Origin: Catenovulum sp052056295
GTDB taxonomy: Bacteria > Pseudomonadota > Gammaproteobacteria > Enterobacterales > Alteromonadaceae
Direction: 5' to 3'
Assembly: GCF_052056295.1 (NCBI RefSeq)
Contig: NZ_CP182493.1
Coordinates: 124,001 to 188,000, forward strand
Length of the DNA: 64,000 bases
Below, piece by piece: positions 52,367-60,465 of the stretch. The notes under the pieces are model-generated. The model was given only the letters and a program-made list of their open reading frames with translations. It searched no databases and was not told the origin of the DNA. The position numbers were made by a program, and so were the translations under genes. Numbering within the stretch: position 1 is the stretch's first letter; the number at the start of each line of letters is the position of its first letter.

Positions 52367-54043
52367 TTAATAGCGGCTGATTCTTAGGTAATCAAAATCA
52401 ACATATTGTTCTGAACTGGCGCTGCCATTGGTTGTTACGGCAAATATCCCAACTTTAGCGCCAACCCAACGGCCTTCTTTAGCTTGGAAATGTTCGCCAA
52501 TAATGCGATACCTTGGCATATCTGGTGTTTTATAGCTAAATATAGCGTGTGCACCAGGCTGAACTATTACTCTTAGAAGAATGATTTTACTGTTTAGTGA
52601 CTCAACTAATTTTTCTTGTTGTTTTTCATCACAACCTTTACGCGCACCATGACATTGCATTATCACGATATCATGACCATCTTGATCATTTGGTGATAAA
52701 CCAATCCATGCATAATCTTCACCAAATATGGTTAAACCTGTTTGCACGTTTTGCATATTGTCGGAAACGGTAAACTTAGCAATAGCTTGGAAAGCCTCGG
52801 CCGGTAGTTTTTGTACTAATAAATTAGGTGTCATCCATAAGTTATCACCTGTAGTTGGTACTTTTGGCTGGGCGTACAAACGCAAATGTTCTGGTTTGGC
52901 ACTTAAGCTATACCAAGATTCATGTGGGTTGGCGTTCCACTGCCACTGCAATGCTAAAGTATCTTGGTTAAATTCATCCGAAATATTTAGCTTTTTTTCG
53001 CCTGTATAATTTGCCGTTTTTGGCCGTATATGACGGCTCACAGGATTGCCAATACCGTCGCCATCATCGTCTATGCCAATAACTGGCCAGCCATTTTTCC
53101 ATTGCATTGGTTGTAAATGCACAATTCGGCCATAAGCTTTTTTAGCTTGAAAGTGAATAAACCAATCTTCAGCTAAATCTGTGTGGATCCACGAACCTTG
53201 ATGCGGCCCATTTGTTAAGCTATCGCCCTGCTCCATCACCACTTTGCCTTGGTAAGGGCCTTGAATGTCTTGTGCTCTAAATACTGTCTGCCAACCCAAA
53301 TCGACCCCGCCAGCCGGGGCAAATATGTAATAAAAGCCATTGCGTTTATAAAATTTAGGCCCTTCAATTGTGCGGTAGTTTTTAAAGTTTGCACCATCAA
53401 CTATGTTGGTATATTCGTCTGAAACTTGCATCGCATCAGCCGACATTTCTCTCAGGCTCAAAACATTATTAAAGCCAGCACGGCTTTTGGCCCATGCATG
53501 TAGCAAGTAAGCTTTGCCATCGTCATCCCATAAAGGTGTTGGGTCGATAATGCCTTTGCCGGCCAATATGAGTTTGGGTTCTGACCAAGCTTTTGCCGGA
53601 TCAGTTGTGGTAGTTACATAAATACCAAAATCAGGATCTGGGTAAAAAATCCAAAATTTACCGTCGTGATAACGAATATTCGGTGCCCACACGCCTTCAC
53701 CATGGCGCGGGGTCGCAAAATGATTTTGTGGTACTTGTTTAGGCAAGGCGTAGTTTATCAACTGCCAGTTAACTAAATCTGTTGAATGTAAAATAGGTAA
53801 ACCCGGTGCAGCATTAAAGCTCGAAGCTGTCATGTAATAATTGCCGTTAACAGCTACAACATCGGGGTCGGAATAATCAACGTGAATAATTGGATTTTGG
53901 TAATACTGTTCATTTTCGTCAACAAGAACATTCGGCGTAGGCTGTATACTTGTTGGATCCTCTTCTGTCGTTTTTGAACATGAAGTTATTGTGGTTAACG
54001 CAACAGCTGTTAATGCGAACTTCATTATGTTTGTTATTTTCAT
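52367..54043 (-). CDS. GH43 lipoprotein with C-terminal beta-sandwich domain
   Basis: 558 aa. Lipoprotein signal ending TTITSCS (cysteine 23). GH43 propeller at about 45-340: base D in HVDYSDPDVVAVNGNYYM, second D in GKGIIDPTPLWDDDGKAYL, acid E in RTIEGPKFYKRNGFYYI. Residues about 355-556 form a GH43_C2/DUF1349-like jelly roll (LNISDEFNQDTLALQWQWN ... NGSASSEQYVDFDYLRISRY). This layout is common in bacterial arabinofuranosidases, xylosidases and galactosidases. It lies 17 bp after the GH105 gene in one operon, which favours a role on pectin side chains. Confidence 0.9.
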   Translation of the reverse strand: MKITNIMKFALTAVALTTITSCSKTTEEDPTSIQPTPNVLVDENEQYYQNPIIHVDYSDPDVVAVNGNYYMTASSFNAAPGLPILHSTDLVNWQLINYALPKQVPQNHFATPRHGEGVWAPNIRYHDGKFWIFYPDPDFGIYVTTTTDPAKAWSEPKLILAGKGIIDPTPLWDDDGKAYLLHAWAKSRAGFNNVLSLREMSADAMQVSDEYTNIVDGANFKNYRTIEGPKFYKRNGFYYIFAPAGGVDLGWQTVFRAQDIQGPYQGKVVMEQGDSLTNGPHQGSWIHTDLAEDWFIHFQAKKAYGRIVHLQPMQWKNGWPVIGIDDDGDGIGNPVSRHIRPKTANYTGEKKLNISDEFNQDTLALQWQWNANPHESWYSLSAKPEHLRLYAQPKVPTTGDNLWMTPNLLVQKLPAEAFQAIAKFTVSDNMQNVQTGLTIFGEDYAWIGLSPNDQDGHDIVIMQCHGARKGCDEKQQEKLVESLNSKIILLRVIVQPGAHAIFSYKTPDMPRYRIIGEHFQAKEGRWVGAKVGIFAVTTNGSASSEQYVDFDYLRISRY

Positions 54044-54060
54044 TTGTTGTAACTGCCCTA

Positions 54061-55278
54061 TTAATGTTTTAACGCTTGTTGTCTTTCTTCTATCAATAAA
54101 CTAGCTAGAATAAATGGGCCAACCGCTTTTGGATCGTCCGCTCTTACTGGCTCGCTAATGTAGTATTCGTAACTGCCATCTCGATATGGATTACCACCTA
54201 ACCCAGCGACAGCGCACACTTGATTGATACTGATATGATTAAATTCATTAGTAGAAATAAGCTGGTCTATTACCCCTTGATAAGCTTTTAAACCTATAGG
54301 CAATAAGTCTTTGGTTAAATCATGCATTTTGTGCGCTTTTAATATGGCGTATGCCAGCATAATGCTGCCAGAGGCTTCCAAATAATTGTCTTTCGCATAA
54401 GGTGCCTCAACAACTTGATACCAGAGACCGGTTGGATGCTGAAACTTTGCCATTTGTGTAACCAAGTTATTAAAGCGACTTGCGAGCCATTTTCTTTGCG
54501 AAGATTGCTGTGGCAAAAACTCTAATACATCAACCATAGCCATAGCATACCAACCAATAGCACGTGACCAATGGTGTTTAGATTGTCCTGTTTTTTTATC
54601 TGCCCAATGCTGTGTTTTAGACTCATCCCAACCATGCACTGGCAAACCGGTATCCTTGCGATATAGGTGTTTTTTTATTTGTTCAAATTGCAAAATAACA
54701 TCGTCGTATACTTTGGGCTGCTCATACAAATGTATGTATTGCGCATAAAATGGTGCGCCCATATACAAACCATCTAACCACATTTGTGAGGTATACCTCT
54801 GCTTGTGCCAAAAGCCACCTTCTGTTGTTCTTGGGTGATCGCGTAATTGTTGACGTAAGGTATCCGCAGCTATTTTGTATTTGACTTGACCAGTTTGTTG
54901 ATACATAAAAAATAACAACTTACCTGGATTTATCATATCAATGTTGTATTTATGAATGTCGTAAGTGGCAATGTCACCTTGTTCATTTATCAAAGTATCG
55001 ACATAGTTTTGAATGTATTCGAAGTATTCAGCTTTAGCGGTTTTTTCATATAGTTTGGCCATAGATAGCAGCACCAAACCATGGGTATATGTCCATCTTG
55101 GGTAGTCGCGCCAATCAATCGACCAAGCTTGTGGGTTGCGTTGCATTTCAGATTGAGCCATACGCTCAGACATAGGCAGTAAATTATCTAAAACCTGTTT
55201 GTTGCTCGCATAACTCTGCGTTGAAAACATAAGTACAATAGACAATACACAAGCTTGCTTAAGTTTACTCAACGACAT
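54061..55278 (-). CDS. GH105/GH88 unsaturated glucuronyl or rhamnogalacturonyl hydrolase
   Basis: 405 aa, signal peptide to about residue 24 (QACVLSIVLMFSTQSYA). Family marks: YPRWTYTHGLVLLSMAKLYEKT, SQMWLDGLYMGAPFYAQYI (catalytic aspartate, about 168), HHWSRAIGWYAMAMVDVLEFLP and NYLEASGSIMLAYAILKA. It is the second GH105-type enzyme of the region, different enough from the one at 44173 to suggest a different substrate. First gene of the two-gene minus-strand operon, with a LacI-type operator-like palindrome about 40 bases upstream. Confidence 0.9.
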   Translation of the reverse strand: MSLSKLKQACVLSIVLMFSTQSYASNKQVLDNLLPMSERMAQSEMQRNPQAWSIDWRDYPRWTYTHGLVLLSMAKLYEKTAKAEYFEYIQNYVDTLINEQGDIATYDIHKYNIDMINPGKLLFFMYQQTGQVKYKIAADTLRQQLRDHPRTTEGGFWHKQRYTSQMWLDGLYMGAPFYAQYIHLYEQPKVYDDVILQFEQIKKHLYRKDTGLPVHGWDESKTQHWADKKTGQSKHHWSRAIGWYAMAMVDVLEFLPQQSSQRKWLASRFNNLVTQMAKFQHPTGLWYQVVEAPYAKDNYLEASGSIMLAYAILKAHKMHDLTKDLLPIGLKAYQGVIDQLISTNEFNHISINQVCAVAGLGGNPYRDGSYEYYISEPVRADDPKAVGPFILASLLIEERQQALKH

Positions 55279-55316
55279 AGTTCTCTCCTATTAATGGCAA
55301 AACATTCAACACCAAC

Positions 55317-55330
55317 TGCCACCGGTAGCA
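55317..55330. promoter_or_regulatory. Candidate LacI-family operator ahead of the GH105-GH43 operon
   Basis: TGCCACCGGTAGCA is a 12-of-14 palindrome with the CCGG centre typical of many LacI/GalR-family sugar operators. It lies 39 bases before the GH105 start. No other copy was found in the window and no matching repressor is encoded nearby. Confidence 0.45.
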
Positions 55331-55660
55331 TTTATTTTGATAATTTATATGAGCAACAAAACATTAACAATACGATATTTGATAAATAGATTATGAAAAT
55401 TTGTTTTTGATAATACCCATTGGCAATAAAACCCTTTTGATGGTGTTGTATGTGCGCTAAAGTCAGATTGCCCTTCGTGATTGCCAAGCCCATTAACATA
55501 AAACGCGTTGCTGCAGACTGAGATCAAGGCGTTAAAACCGATAAACTTGTGCAAAACAGAAAGATGGTTGTGATGCTTCCTATGCTCTGAGATAAGGTTT
55601 ATGGGAAGCGCTATGGGCTAGCGTTAACTGTTTATGCCATAGTCTCTTGTTATATGGCAT
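55331..55660. other. Non-coding junction between GH105 operon and integron array, with decayed attC-like end
   Basis: No credible gene. The last part (about 55596-55657) contains GCGCTATGGGC and GCCATAGTCTC, which can pair, then TTGTTATAT like the end of an attC site. It may be the worn terminal site of the array, but the TAACGCC end is missing. Confidence 0.4.
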
Positions 55661-56020
55661 TTACTCAAACAATACAGTAGGTTGCTCTGTATTTAGAATG
55701 TTGACACATTCATTACTACCTTTAACCAAGAATTCTGTAAGCCCATTTATATTTCTAGAGCTGTAGAGGCCATTTTGAGATAATTCTTTTTCAATCCAGC
55801 CTCCTGTTTTTATTTCTAAAAGCCAGTTATTTGTGATTTCTTGTTCATGCCAATATTCCTTTAAGTCACCTTCATCTAAACACTTAAAGGCAATAGGAGT
55901 ATTAAAAATTACTTTTGCTTTCTTATCGGGTAGAGAAATTATTATTACCAGCTCATCAAGATTATACGAAAGAGATTCAATAAAATTGCTAATGCCTGAT
56001 TGAATTATCGAAACTTCCAC
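55661..56020 (-). CDS. Cassette protein of unknown function, 119 aa
   Basis: GTG start 56020 with a GGAGG site; the overlapping ATG is in a frame that stops at once. Soluble, mixed alpha/beta (ELVIIISLPDKKAKVIFNTP; NNWLLEIKTGGWIEKEL), likely a small immunity-like or binding protein, but no family is recognised. Last coding cassette of the right array. Confidence 0.65.
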   Translation of the reverse strand: MEVSIIQSGISNFIESLSYNLDELVIIISLPDKKAKVIFNTPIAFKCLDEGDLKEYWHEQEITNNWLLEIKTGGWIEKELSQNGLYSSRNINGLTEFLVKGSNECVNILNTEQPTVLFE

Positions 56021-56037
56021 ATAGCCTCCGATGCCAT

Positions 56038-56136
56038 ATAACGCCGCAATATGGGGCGCATAAAAGCTTGGCTATAATAGGTACGAAGTGACGCAGCCAA
56101 GCTTTTTGCGTCCCATTCATTATTGCTTTGTTATGT
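56038..56136 (-). repeat. attC site B1
   Basis: Main-family site of about 99 bp: plus strand TATAACGCCGCAATATGGGG, the AAAAGCTTGGCT/AGCCAAGCTTTT stem, then TGCGTCCCATTCATTATTGC and a GTTATG end. Confidence 0.93.
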
Positions 56137-56141
56137 GGCGA

Positions 56142-56486
56142 TTACACATATGCCAATATTTTTTTCCATGGCCTCTCATACTCGATGGCTATTATATGCC
56201 TGCCCTCAAATTCGACTGAAACACCACTCTTTAGCTCACTTGTGCAATATGGGTCGTTATCTAATACACCTTTATATAAGTCGCCACTTTTTTCGGTAAC
56301 AATAACCCACATTCTTTCAATTTCACAAGCCTCCTTGCCATCATCCGTAAAGGAAATATTAAACATTAACTTTACGATATCGCCTTGGCCAACGAGTGCC
56401 TTTTTCCATTGTTTAGGGATGAAAAATGTTGATGGAAATTCTTTATTCCGAGCAACGCCATCTTCAAGATACCAAGATACAGCCAT
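56142..56486 (-). CDS. DUF2314-like cassette protein
   Basis: 114 aa with GAGAGGAAA before the ATG. The pattern FFIPKQWKKALVGQGDIVKL, ERMWVIVTEKSGDLYKGVL, DNDPYCTSELKSGVSVEF and HIIAIEY fits DUF2314, a small beta-domain family of unknown role seen in cassettes and mobile regions. Flanked by attC B1 and B2. Confidence 0.7.
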   Translation of the reverse strand: MAVSWYLEDGVARNKEFPSTFFIPKQWKKALVGQGDIVKLMFNISFTDDGKEACEIERMWVIVTEKSGDLYKGVLDNDPYCTSELKSGVSVEFEGRHIIAIEYERPWKKILAYV

Positions 56487-56500
56487 TTTCCTCTCGACAC

Positions 56501-56600
56501 ATAACGCCGCAATATGGGGCGCACAAAAGCTTGGCTAAAATTAGGAACGAAGTGACGCCAGCCAAGCTTTTTGCGTCCCATCATAATTGCATTGTTGGCT
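56501..56600 (-). repeat. attC site B2
   Basis: Main family, 'ATGGGG' subtype: ATAACGCCGCAATATGGGGC, stem AAAAGCTTGGCT/GCCAAGCTTTT, end GCATTGTTGGC. The R-box TTGG variant is shared with B16, which borders a copy of the same gene-less cassette. Confidence 0.92.
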
Positions 56601-56893
56601 AGAAGCTTACCTAAAAGCTGAAAATTAGCACAATACAAATACCGTAAATAAACTTAGAAAAATGAACTTGAGAAACGCACAAACGTAGCGACACTAAAGT
56701 CCATTTTTATAAATTAACTTGAAGCGACAAGCAAACAACGCAAATGCCGCTCAACGGTAAGCAAGGTTGAAAAACCAACTTACATACAATTGGTGCGTGG
56801 CGACTAACAAGTTAACGGAACAGGCAAATAAATGCCAGCACCACGAAAACAAACACCACCAGTTTAACTACTTTTAACTAACGAAACTTCTAG
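56601..56893 (-). other. Gene-less cassette nc1
   Basis: About 290 bp between attC B2 and B3 with no credible ORF on either strand. Rich in short direct and inverted repeats (AAACAACGC, CCAACTTAC). Its ends match the gene-less cassette nc5 (63758-63957), which lacks an internal segment, and its middle (CTTAGAAAAATGAACTTGAG; AAAGTCCATTTTTATAAA) also occurs in nc2. Confidence 0.8.
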
Positions 56894-56993
56894 CTAACGC
56901 CGCAATATGGGGCGCATAAAAGCTTGGCTATAATGTGCGAGGTACGAGCGCAGCCAAGCTTTTTGCGTCCCATCATAATTGCATTGTTATATG
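56894..56993 (-). repeat. attC site B3
   Basis: Main family: GCTAACGCCGCAATATGGGG, stem AAAAGCTTGGCT/AGCCAAGCTTTT, end GCATTGTTATATG. Confidence 0.92.
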
Positions 56994-57484
56994 CGACCTG
57001 CTTTGAGCGCTTGCTTAATACAATATTTAGCAACCAATTTATGAAATGGTTTTATAAACGCCATATACATTTTGCCAGTTTTAGTTTTTAAATTTACTAA
57101 AGTGGAAACAGCAAACTCTTGCTCTGATAATTTTAAAACTGATAACCACATATCCATATTAGGCTCAAAAGCACCACAAATAACTTCATCAGGTTCGACA
57201 GACTCAATAATAAGAAAACCAGCTTTTTTACCTGATTCTATATCTTCTAGAGGTAAACTCATTTCAGTATTGCTAGCAGAAAAACCAATGTATTTAACAA
57301 TTGAATTACGTAAAGATAAGGCTAGCTGTACTGGTTTTGGCAAATACCCAAATATGCTGTGATATACATTTTTCGCTTCTAGGTCGACTTTATTAACCTG
57401 CACTTTAAATGAATCTCGGTAATATGAGTTTAATTCTTTACCATTAATCTTTGTTTCTACTGGGAACTCTATTTCTGAAACCAT
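56987..57484 (-). CDS. DUF2867-like cassette protein
   Basis: 165 aa with AGGAGG before the ATG. The pattern LSLRNSIVKYIGF, GFLIIESVEPDEVICGAFEPNM (split), and KTKTGKMYMAFIKPFHKLVAKY fits DUF2867, a family of small START-like proteins. The stop TAA comes from attC B3. Function unknown. Confidence 0.75.
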   Translation of the reverse strand: MVSEIEFPVETKINGKELNSYYRDSFKVQVNKVDLEAKNVYHSIFGYLPKPVQLALSLRNSIVKYIGFSASNTEMSLPLEDIESGKKAGFLIIESVEPDEVICGAFEPNMDMWLSVLKLSEQEFAVSTLVNLKTKTGKMYMAFIKPFHKLVAKYCIKQALKAGRI

Positions 57485-57502
57485 GCTTAACCTCCTTGAG
57501 CA

Positions 57503-57602
57503 TATAACGCCCGGTTATGGGGCGGAAAATGCTTGGCTAAAATTAGCGACGAAGGAGCGCAAGCCAAGCTTTTGCGTCCCATTTATAAACCGCTTGTTAT
57601 GT
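57503..57602 (-). repeat. attC site B4
   Basis: ATAACGCCCGGTTATGGGGC variant with the stem GCTTGGCT/AGCCAAGC and end CCGCTTGTTATG. Slightly diverged from its neighbours (TTTATAAACCGC in place of TCATTATTGC). Confidence 0.9.
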
Positions 57603-57605
57603 GAT

Positions 57606-57902
57606 TTACCATTCGGCTGCCTTTAACTTACTTGCTGCAACTCTAAGTTCATCTTTGGTGATACCTATGATTGTTTGAAAATCATTATCGTCTAGACCAA
57701 AGCCTAGATTGTGTGCGTTTAACGCATTGATGATGCCACCGAGTTCTTGTGAGCTAAGCATATTAGGTGAAACTTCTTGAACTACTTCATGTAGTTTATT
57801 GGCTACTGCATTTTCGATTGGATTAACCACGACTATATCCCCTGATTCTTCCAGATCTTTTATTGCCTTGATTAATATATCCTTTAGAACAGATTCACTC
57901 AT
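57606..57902 (-). CDS. Small acidic cassette protein, 98 aa
   Basis: Helical and acidic (KAIKDLEESGDIVVVNPIEN; KLHEVVQEVSPN; TIIGITKDELRVAASKLKA). No family recognised; the acidic, helical nature could suit an antitoxin or immunity protein, but no partner is present. Ribosome site weak. Flanked by attC B4 and B5. Confidence 0.6.
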   Translation of the reverse strand: MSESVLKDILIKAIKDLEESGDIVVVNPIENAVANKLHEVVQEVSPNMLSSQELGGIINALNAHNLGFGLDDNDFQTIIGITKDELRVAASKLKAAEW

Positions 57903-57915
57903 ACTTTTTATTCAC

Positions 57916-58014
57916 ATAACGCCGCAATATGGGGCGCATAAAAGCTTGGCTAAAATAGGAACGAAGTGACGCGAGCCAAGCTTTTTGCGTCCCATCATTA
58001 TTGCATTGTTAGCT
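57916..58014 (-). repeat. attC site B5
   Basis: Main family, 'ATGGGG' subtype, with end GCATTGTTAGC. Confidence 0.92.
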
Positions 58015-58383
58015 AATGCTGAGTTCTTAAAACTTAACCCGCAAACAACGCAAAACCAAATAGCAACTTACCAACTTCTTTTTTAACTGCGAATTTAGCA
58101 GCAAAAAGAAGCAGACCCGAACAATGCCGAGTGCTGTAAGTAAACTTAGAAAAATGAACTTGAGTAAACGCACAAGCGTAGCGACACTAAAGTCCATTTT
58201 TATAAACCAACTTCAAGCGGCAGGCAAACAACGCAATAGCCGCTCAACGGTAAAACAAGGCTGAAAAACCAACTTACCAACAACTGGAGCGTGGCGAGTT
58301 GGTGTTACTTTTTAGTACAAAATAACCAGCAACTCGAAAACCTACAACGCCAATTTTTAATTCATTACTACGTTAAGCACTTA
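58015..58383 (-). other. Gene-less cassette nc2
   Basis: About 370 bp without a credible gene. Contains repeats of AACAACGCAA, paired ACCAACT/AGTTGGT segments near 58272-58302, and a block shared with nc1 (AAGTAAACTTAGAAAAATGA through AAAGTCCATTTTTATAAA). Confidence 0.75.
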
Positions 58384-58482
58384 GCTAACGCCGCGGTAAA
58401 GGGTGGAACAAAGTTGGCTAACATTTTTGCTCCGCGAAAATTTGGCCAAGCTTTTTGCATCCCTTTGACTGCATTGTTAGAA
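58384..58482 (-). repeat. attC site B6
   Basis: Variant site: CTAACGCCGCGGTAAAGGGT, central AAAGTTGGCTAACATTTTTG, GGCCAAGCTTTTTGC, ATCCCTTTGACTGC and end ATTGTTAG. Nearly identical to B11; both precede similar gene-less cassettes. Confidence 0.88.
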
Positions 58483-58747
58483 ATGCCCAACAACGCAAGA
58501 GTTGCATAAAAACGTCCTTTACCGACAATTAAAAACGAATGCTTAAACTTAACGCAAAAAGCTGCGATAACCAACAATTAAGCAAACAATAAATTGGTTT
58601 AAATTTAGCGCATTAACAACGCAAAACTCACCAACAACTAAACACTAAAATGCCAATTTAACATGGCACGCAAAGCTAAATTAGAAAAAGCAGCCAAGCA
58701 CACAAATGCCTCATTTGAAGCCGCTTACTTTTAAGATTTTGCTATTT
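58483..58747 (-). other. Gene-less cassette nc3
   Basis: About 265 bp, no credible gene; frames entering from attC B6 are not conserved. Almost the same as nc4 (60888-61153), differing by scattered substitutions and small gaps. Contains CAACAACGCAA, TTAGAAAAAGCAGCCAAGC and other short repeats. Confidence 0.78.
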
Positions 58748-58846
58748 CTAACGCCCGCATAAGTGGCGCAATAAAGCTTGGCTATACTAAGCGAAGAATG
58801 AGCGCAGCCAAGCTTTTTGCGTCCACCCTTAATGCGTTTGTTATGT
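58748..58846 (-). repeat. attC site B7
   Basis: Main family, 'AAGTGG' subtype: CTAACGCCCGCATAAGTGGC, CTATACTAAGCGAAGAATGA, CCACCCTTAATGCG, end TTTGTTATG. Confidence 0.92.
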
Positions 58847-59197
58847 TTACCTATACGCCTCTTCGTGCGTAATACCTATACTTACCAATAAATCTTCAAA
58901 GAAACCAATATCTTTTATTTCACGGTTATTTTCGTAGGTTAAGCAAAGCAACATTCGCATTCTCACGACTTTTGAATGGGCTGTATTATCGCCATTGTTT
59001 TTATCAACCCAAGCCCAAAGTTTGTTTCTCATTTCCTCTAGCTCTATTGGCTTGCCATTTAGCCAATATTCTTTAAGTTGCTCAAACGAGTCGTTCGCTA
59101 GTTGACTATTAGGTACACGCAGCCTTTCCAGCCAATAAATCATGTGCTTAGCATAGTCATTATTTTCGTTCATCGAAATCAGTTCACTGGTAAACAT
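58847..59197 (-). CDS. Cassette protein of unknown function, 116 aa
   Basis: The first ATG (59197) overlaps the end of attC B8; ATG 59173 (MNENNDYAK) would give 108 aa and may be the true start. All-helical, soluble (HMIYWLERLRVPNSQLAN; LEEMRNKLWAWVDKNN; IKDIGFFEDLLVSIGI). No family recognised. Confidence 0.62.
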   Translation of the reverse strand: MFTSELISMNENNDYAKHMIYWLERLRVPNSQLANDSFEQLKEYWLNGKPIELEEMRNKLWAWVDKNNGDNTAHSKVVRMRMLLCLTYENNREIKDIGFFEDLLVSIGITHEEAYR

Positions 59198-59293
59198 AAC
59201 GCCGCAATATGGGGCGCGAAAAAGCTTGGCTAAAACAGGAACGAAGTGACGCAGCCAAGCTTTTTGCGTCCCATCATTATTGCTTTGTTATGT
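59195..59293 (-). repeat. attC site B8
   Basis: Main family, 'ATGGGG' subtype: ATAACGCCGCAATATGGGGC ... end GCTTTGTTATG. Confidence 0.92.
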
Positions 59294-59699
59294 TACTTAC
59301 ACTGTATTTTTGCTGTGCTTTTTTCCAAGCAGTTTTACTGAGAAAACCAATGCTCGACACTATAAACACTGGAAGCGTAAATACAAATTGAAAACTCATT
59401 ACAGTATTTATGCTTAACTCTCCTGATTCAAGAGAAGCATATACTCCGAGCAAAGTGCTAAATATTAATGGTGGAAAAACAGAAATACCAATTATTAGCC
59501 ATGCTTCATTAATTGATGGTATTTCATAATTTTTTCGTATCAGCATGACCCGCGCTCTTTCCATTGGAACAATTAAGACTAATAGTCCAATTAACGATGC
59601 TGGCTTAAAAGTGAAATACAAAATAACTGTTGCAACTAACAATGGTAAAAACCATTTTAAATATTCTTTTAAGAACTCGGATACGTGCATATGTAACAT
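59277..59699 (-). CDS. Cassette membrane protein, C-terminus encoded by attC
   Basis: 140 aa; start at ATG 59699 or 59690. About four membrane segments (WFLPLLVATVILYFTF; SLIGLLVLIVPM; AWLIIGISVFPPLIFSTLLG; FQFVFTLPVFIVSSIGFL). The last four residues, ITKQ, and the stop are encoded within attC B8. The same tail ends the DUF2442 protein at 60222. Family not recognised. Confidence 0.65.
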   Translation of the reverse strand: MLHMHVSEFLKEYLKWFLPLLVATVILYFTFKPASLIGLLVLIVPMERARVMLIRKNYEIPSINEAWLIIGISVFPPLIFSTLLGVYASLESGELSINTVMSFQFVFTLPVFIVSSIGFLSKTAWKKAQQKYSVSNITKQ

Positions 59700-59783
59700 A
59701 ACGCCATAAAAGCTTGGCTAAAATTAGGAACGAAGTGACGCGAGCCAAGCTTTTTGCGTCCCATCATTATTGCATTGTTATGT
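59698..59783 (-). repeat. attC site B9 (arm deletion)
   Basis: Same family but 86 bp: after ATAACGCC it goes straight to ATAAAAGCTTGGCT, missing the GCAATATGGGGCGC arm (about 13-14 bases). The opposite arm CCCATCATTATTGC is intact, so one side of the folded site lacks its partner. Confidence 0.9.
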
Positions 59784-60131
59784 TTTATATTTAACCCGAA
59801 CAAAGACAGCAACACCTAGCAATAAAAGGCAACTCAATAATATAAATTGAGAGCCAAGCAGCATTCCATGACCACAATCGCAGCATATATAGAAGTTGCG
59901 TATATAGTACACGGCCGGAATAAATAAGACAGTGCCAGATAAAAAACAACTCTTCAGTAGATGCTTAATAAAATATGTTTTAGCTGTAATACAGGCTAGG
60001 ACAAACACAAAAAAACTAACCAGCATGAAATAATTCGATTTTTCATAACTACCATCAGACGCAAAACAGGCTAACGAAACAGGACTAAAAACGAGCAAAC
60101 CGAATAATACAAACGACCTAAAAGCATTCAT
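59778..60131 (-). CDS. Small cassette membrane protein
   Basis: 117 aa. Signal-like N-terminus (SFVLFGLLVFSPVSLA) and three more hydrophobic segments (YFMLVSFFVFVLACIT; CFLSGTVLFIPAVYYI; QFILLSCLLLLGVAVFV), with several cysteines (CCDCGHG). Stop TAA lies in attC B9. No family recognised. Confidence 0.62.
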   Translation of the reverse strand: MNAFRSFVLFGLLVFSPVSLACFASDGSYEKSNYFMLVSFFVFVLACITAKTYFIKHLLKSCFLSGTVLFIPAVYYIRNFYICCDCGHGMLLGSQFILLSCLLLLGVAVFVRVKYKT

Positions 60132-60139
60132 AATAAAAC

Positions 60140-60238
60140 ATAACGCCGCAATATGGGGCGCATAAAAGCTTGGCTAAAATAGGAACGAAGTGACGCAGCC
60201 AAGCTTTTTGCGTCCCGTTCATTATTGCTTTGTTATGT
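60140..60238 (-). repeat. attC site B10
   Basis: Main family, 'ATGGGG' subtype: ATAACGCCGCAATATGGGGC ... CCCGTTCATTATTGCTTTG then TTATG. Confidence 0.92.
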
Positions 60239-60461
60239 GGCTTTTCAAAAACTCTGGGGCTAAGTCAGCGCCATTAGGCCAAACAACAGTTTCTAACTCA
60301 GGATCAACTGCTAGTTGCGAAAAAAATTGTGGATTGGTTAGCGGTTCAAACATAGAACCTTTAAGTCTATTTGTTAAATCAACTTCACCAGAAGTGCCAT
60401 CATCAAATGACACCCAAAGTTTCATTCCTGATGTATGTTTTGCAGATTTGACATGAAGCAT
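60222..60461 (-). CDS. DUF2442 domain protein (partner of DUF4160)
   Basis: 79 aa. Typical DUF2442: KLWVSFDDGTSGEVDLTNRL, FEPLTNPQFFSQLAVDPE, ETVVWPNGADLAPEFL. The GGAG before the ATG overlaps the end of the DUF4160 gene (4-bp gap), so the two are coupled. The C-terminal ITKQ and stop are supplied by attC B10. DUF4160-DUF2442 pairs recur in integrons and mobile regions and are suspected, not proven here, to act as a toxin-antitoxin-like module. Confidence 0.85.
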   Translation of the reverse strand: MLHVKSAKHTSGMKLWVSFDDGTSGEVDLTNRLKGSMFEPLTNPQFFSQLAVDPELETVVWPNGADLAPEFLKSHITKQ

Positions 60462-60465
60462 AAAG

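Noticed and set aside
55495..55545. Third copy of the structured repeat (ATCAAGGCGTTAAAACC segment)
   Set aside because: Only a short resemblance to one segment; the loops and paired arms are absent.
58291..58509. Plus-strand frame across attC B6
   Set aside because: Runs through the recombination site and against cassette orientation; other plus-strand frames at attC sites (for example 59209, 60190, 61828) were dropped for the same reason.
58368..58577. 69-codon minus-strand frame in gene-less cassette nc3 with a partial counterpart at 60782-60991
   Set aside because: About half of it lies inside attC, the other half is out of register between the two copies, and there is no ribosome site; likely chance.
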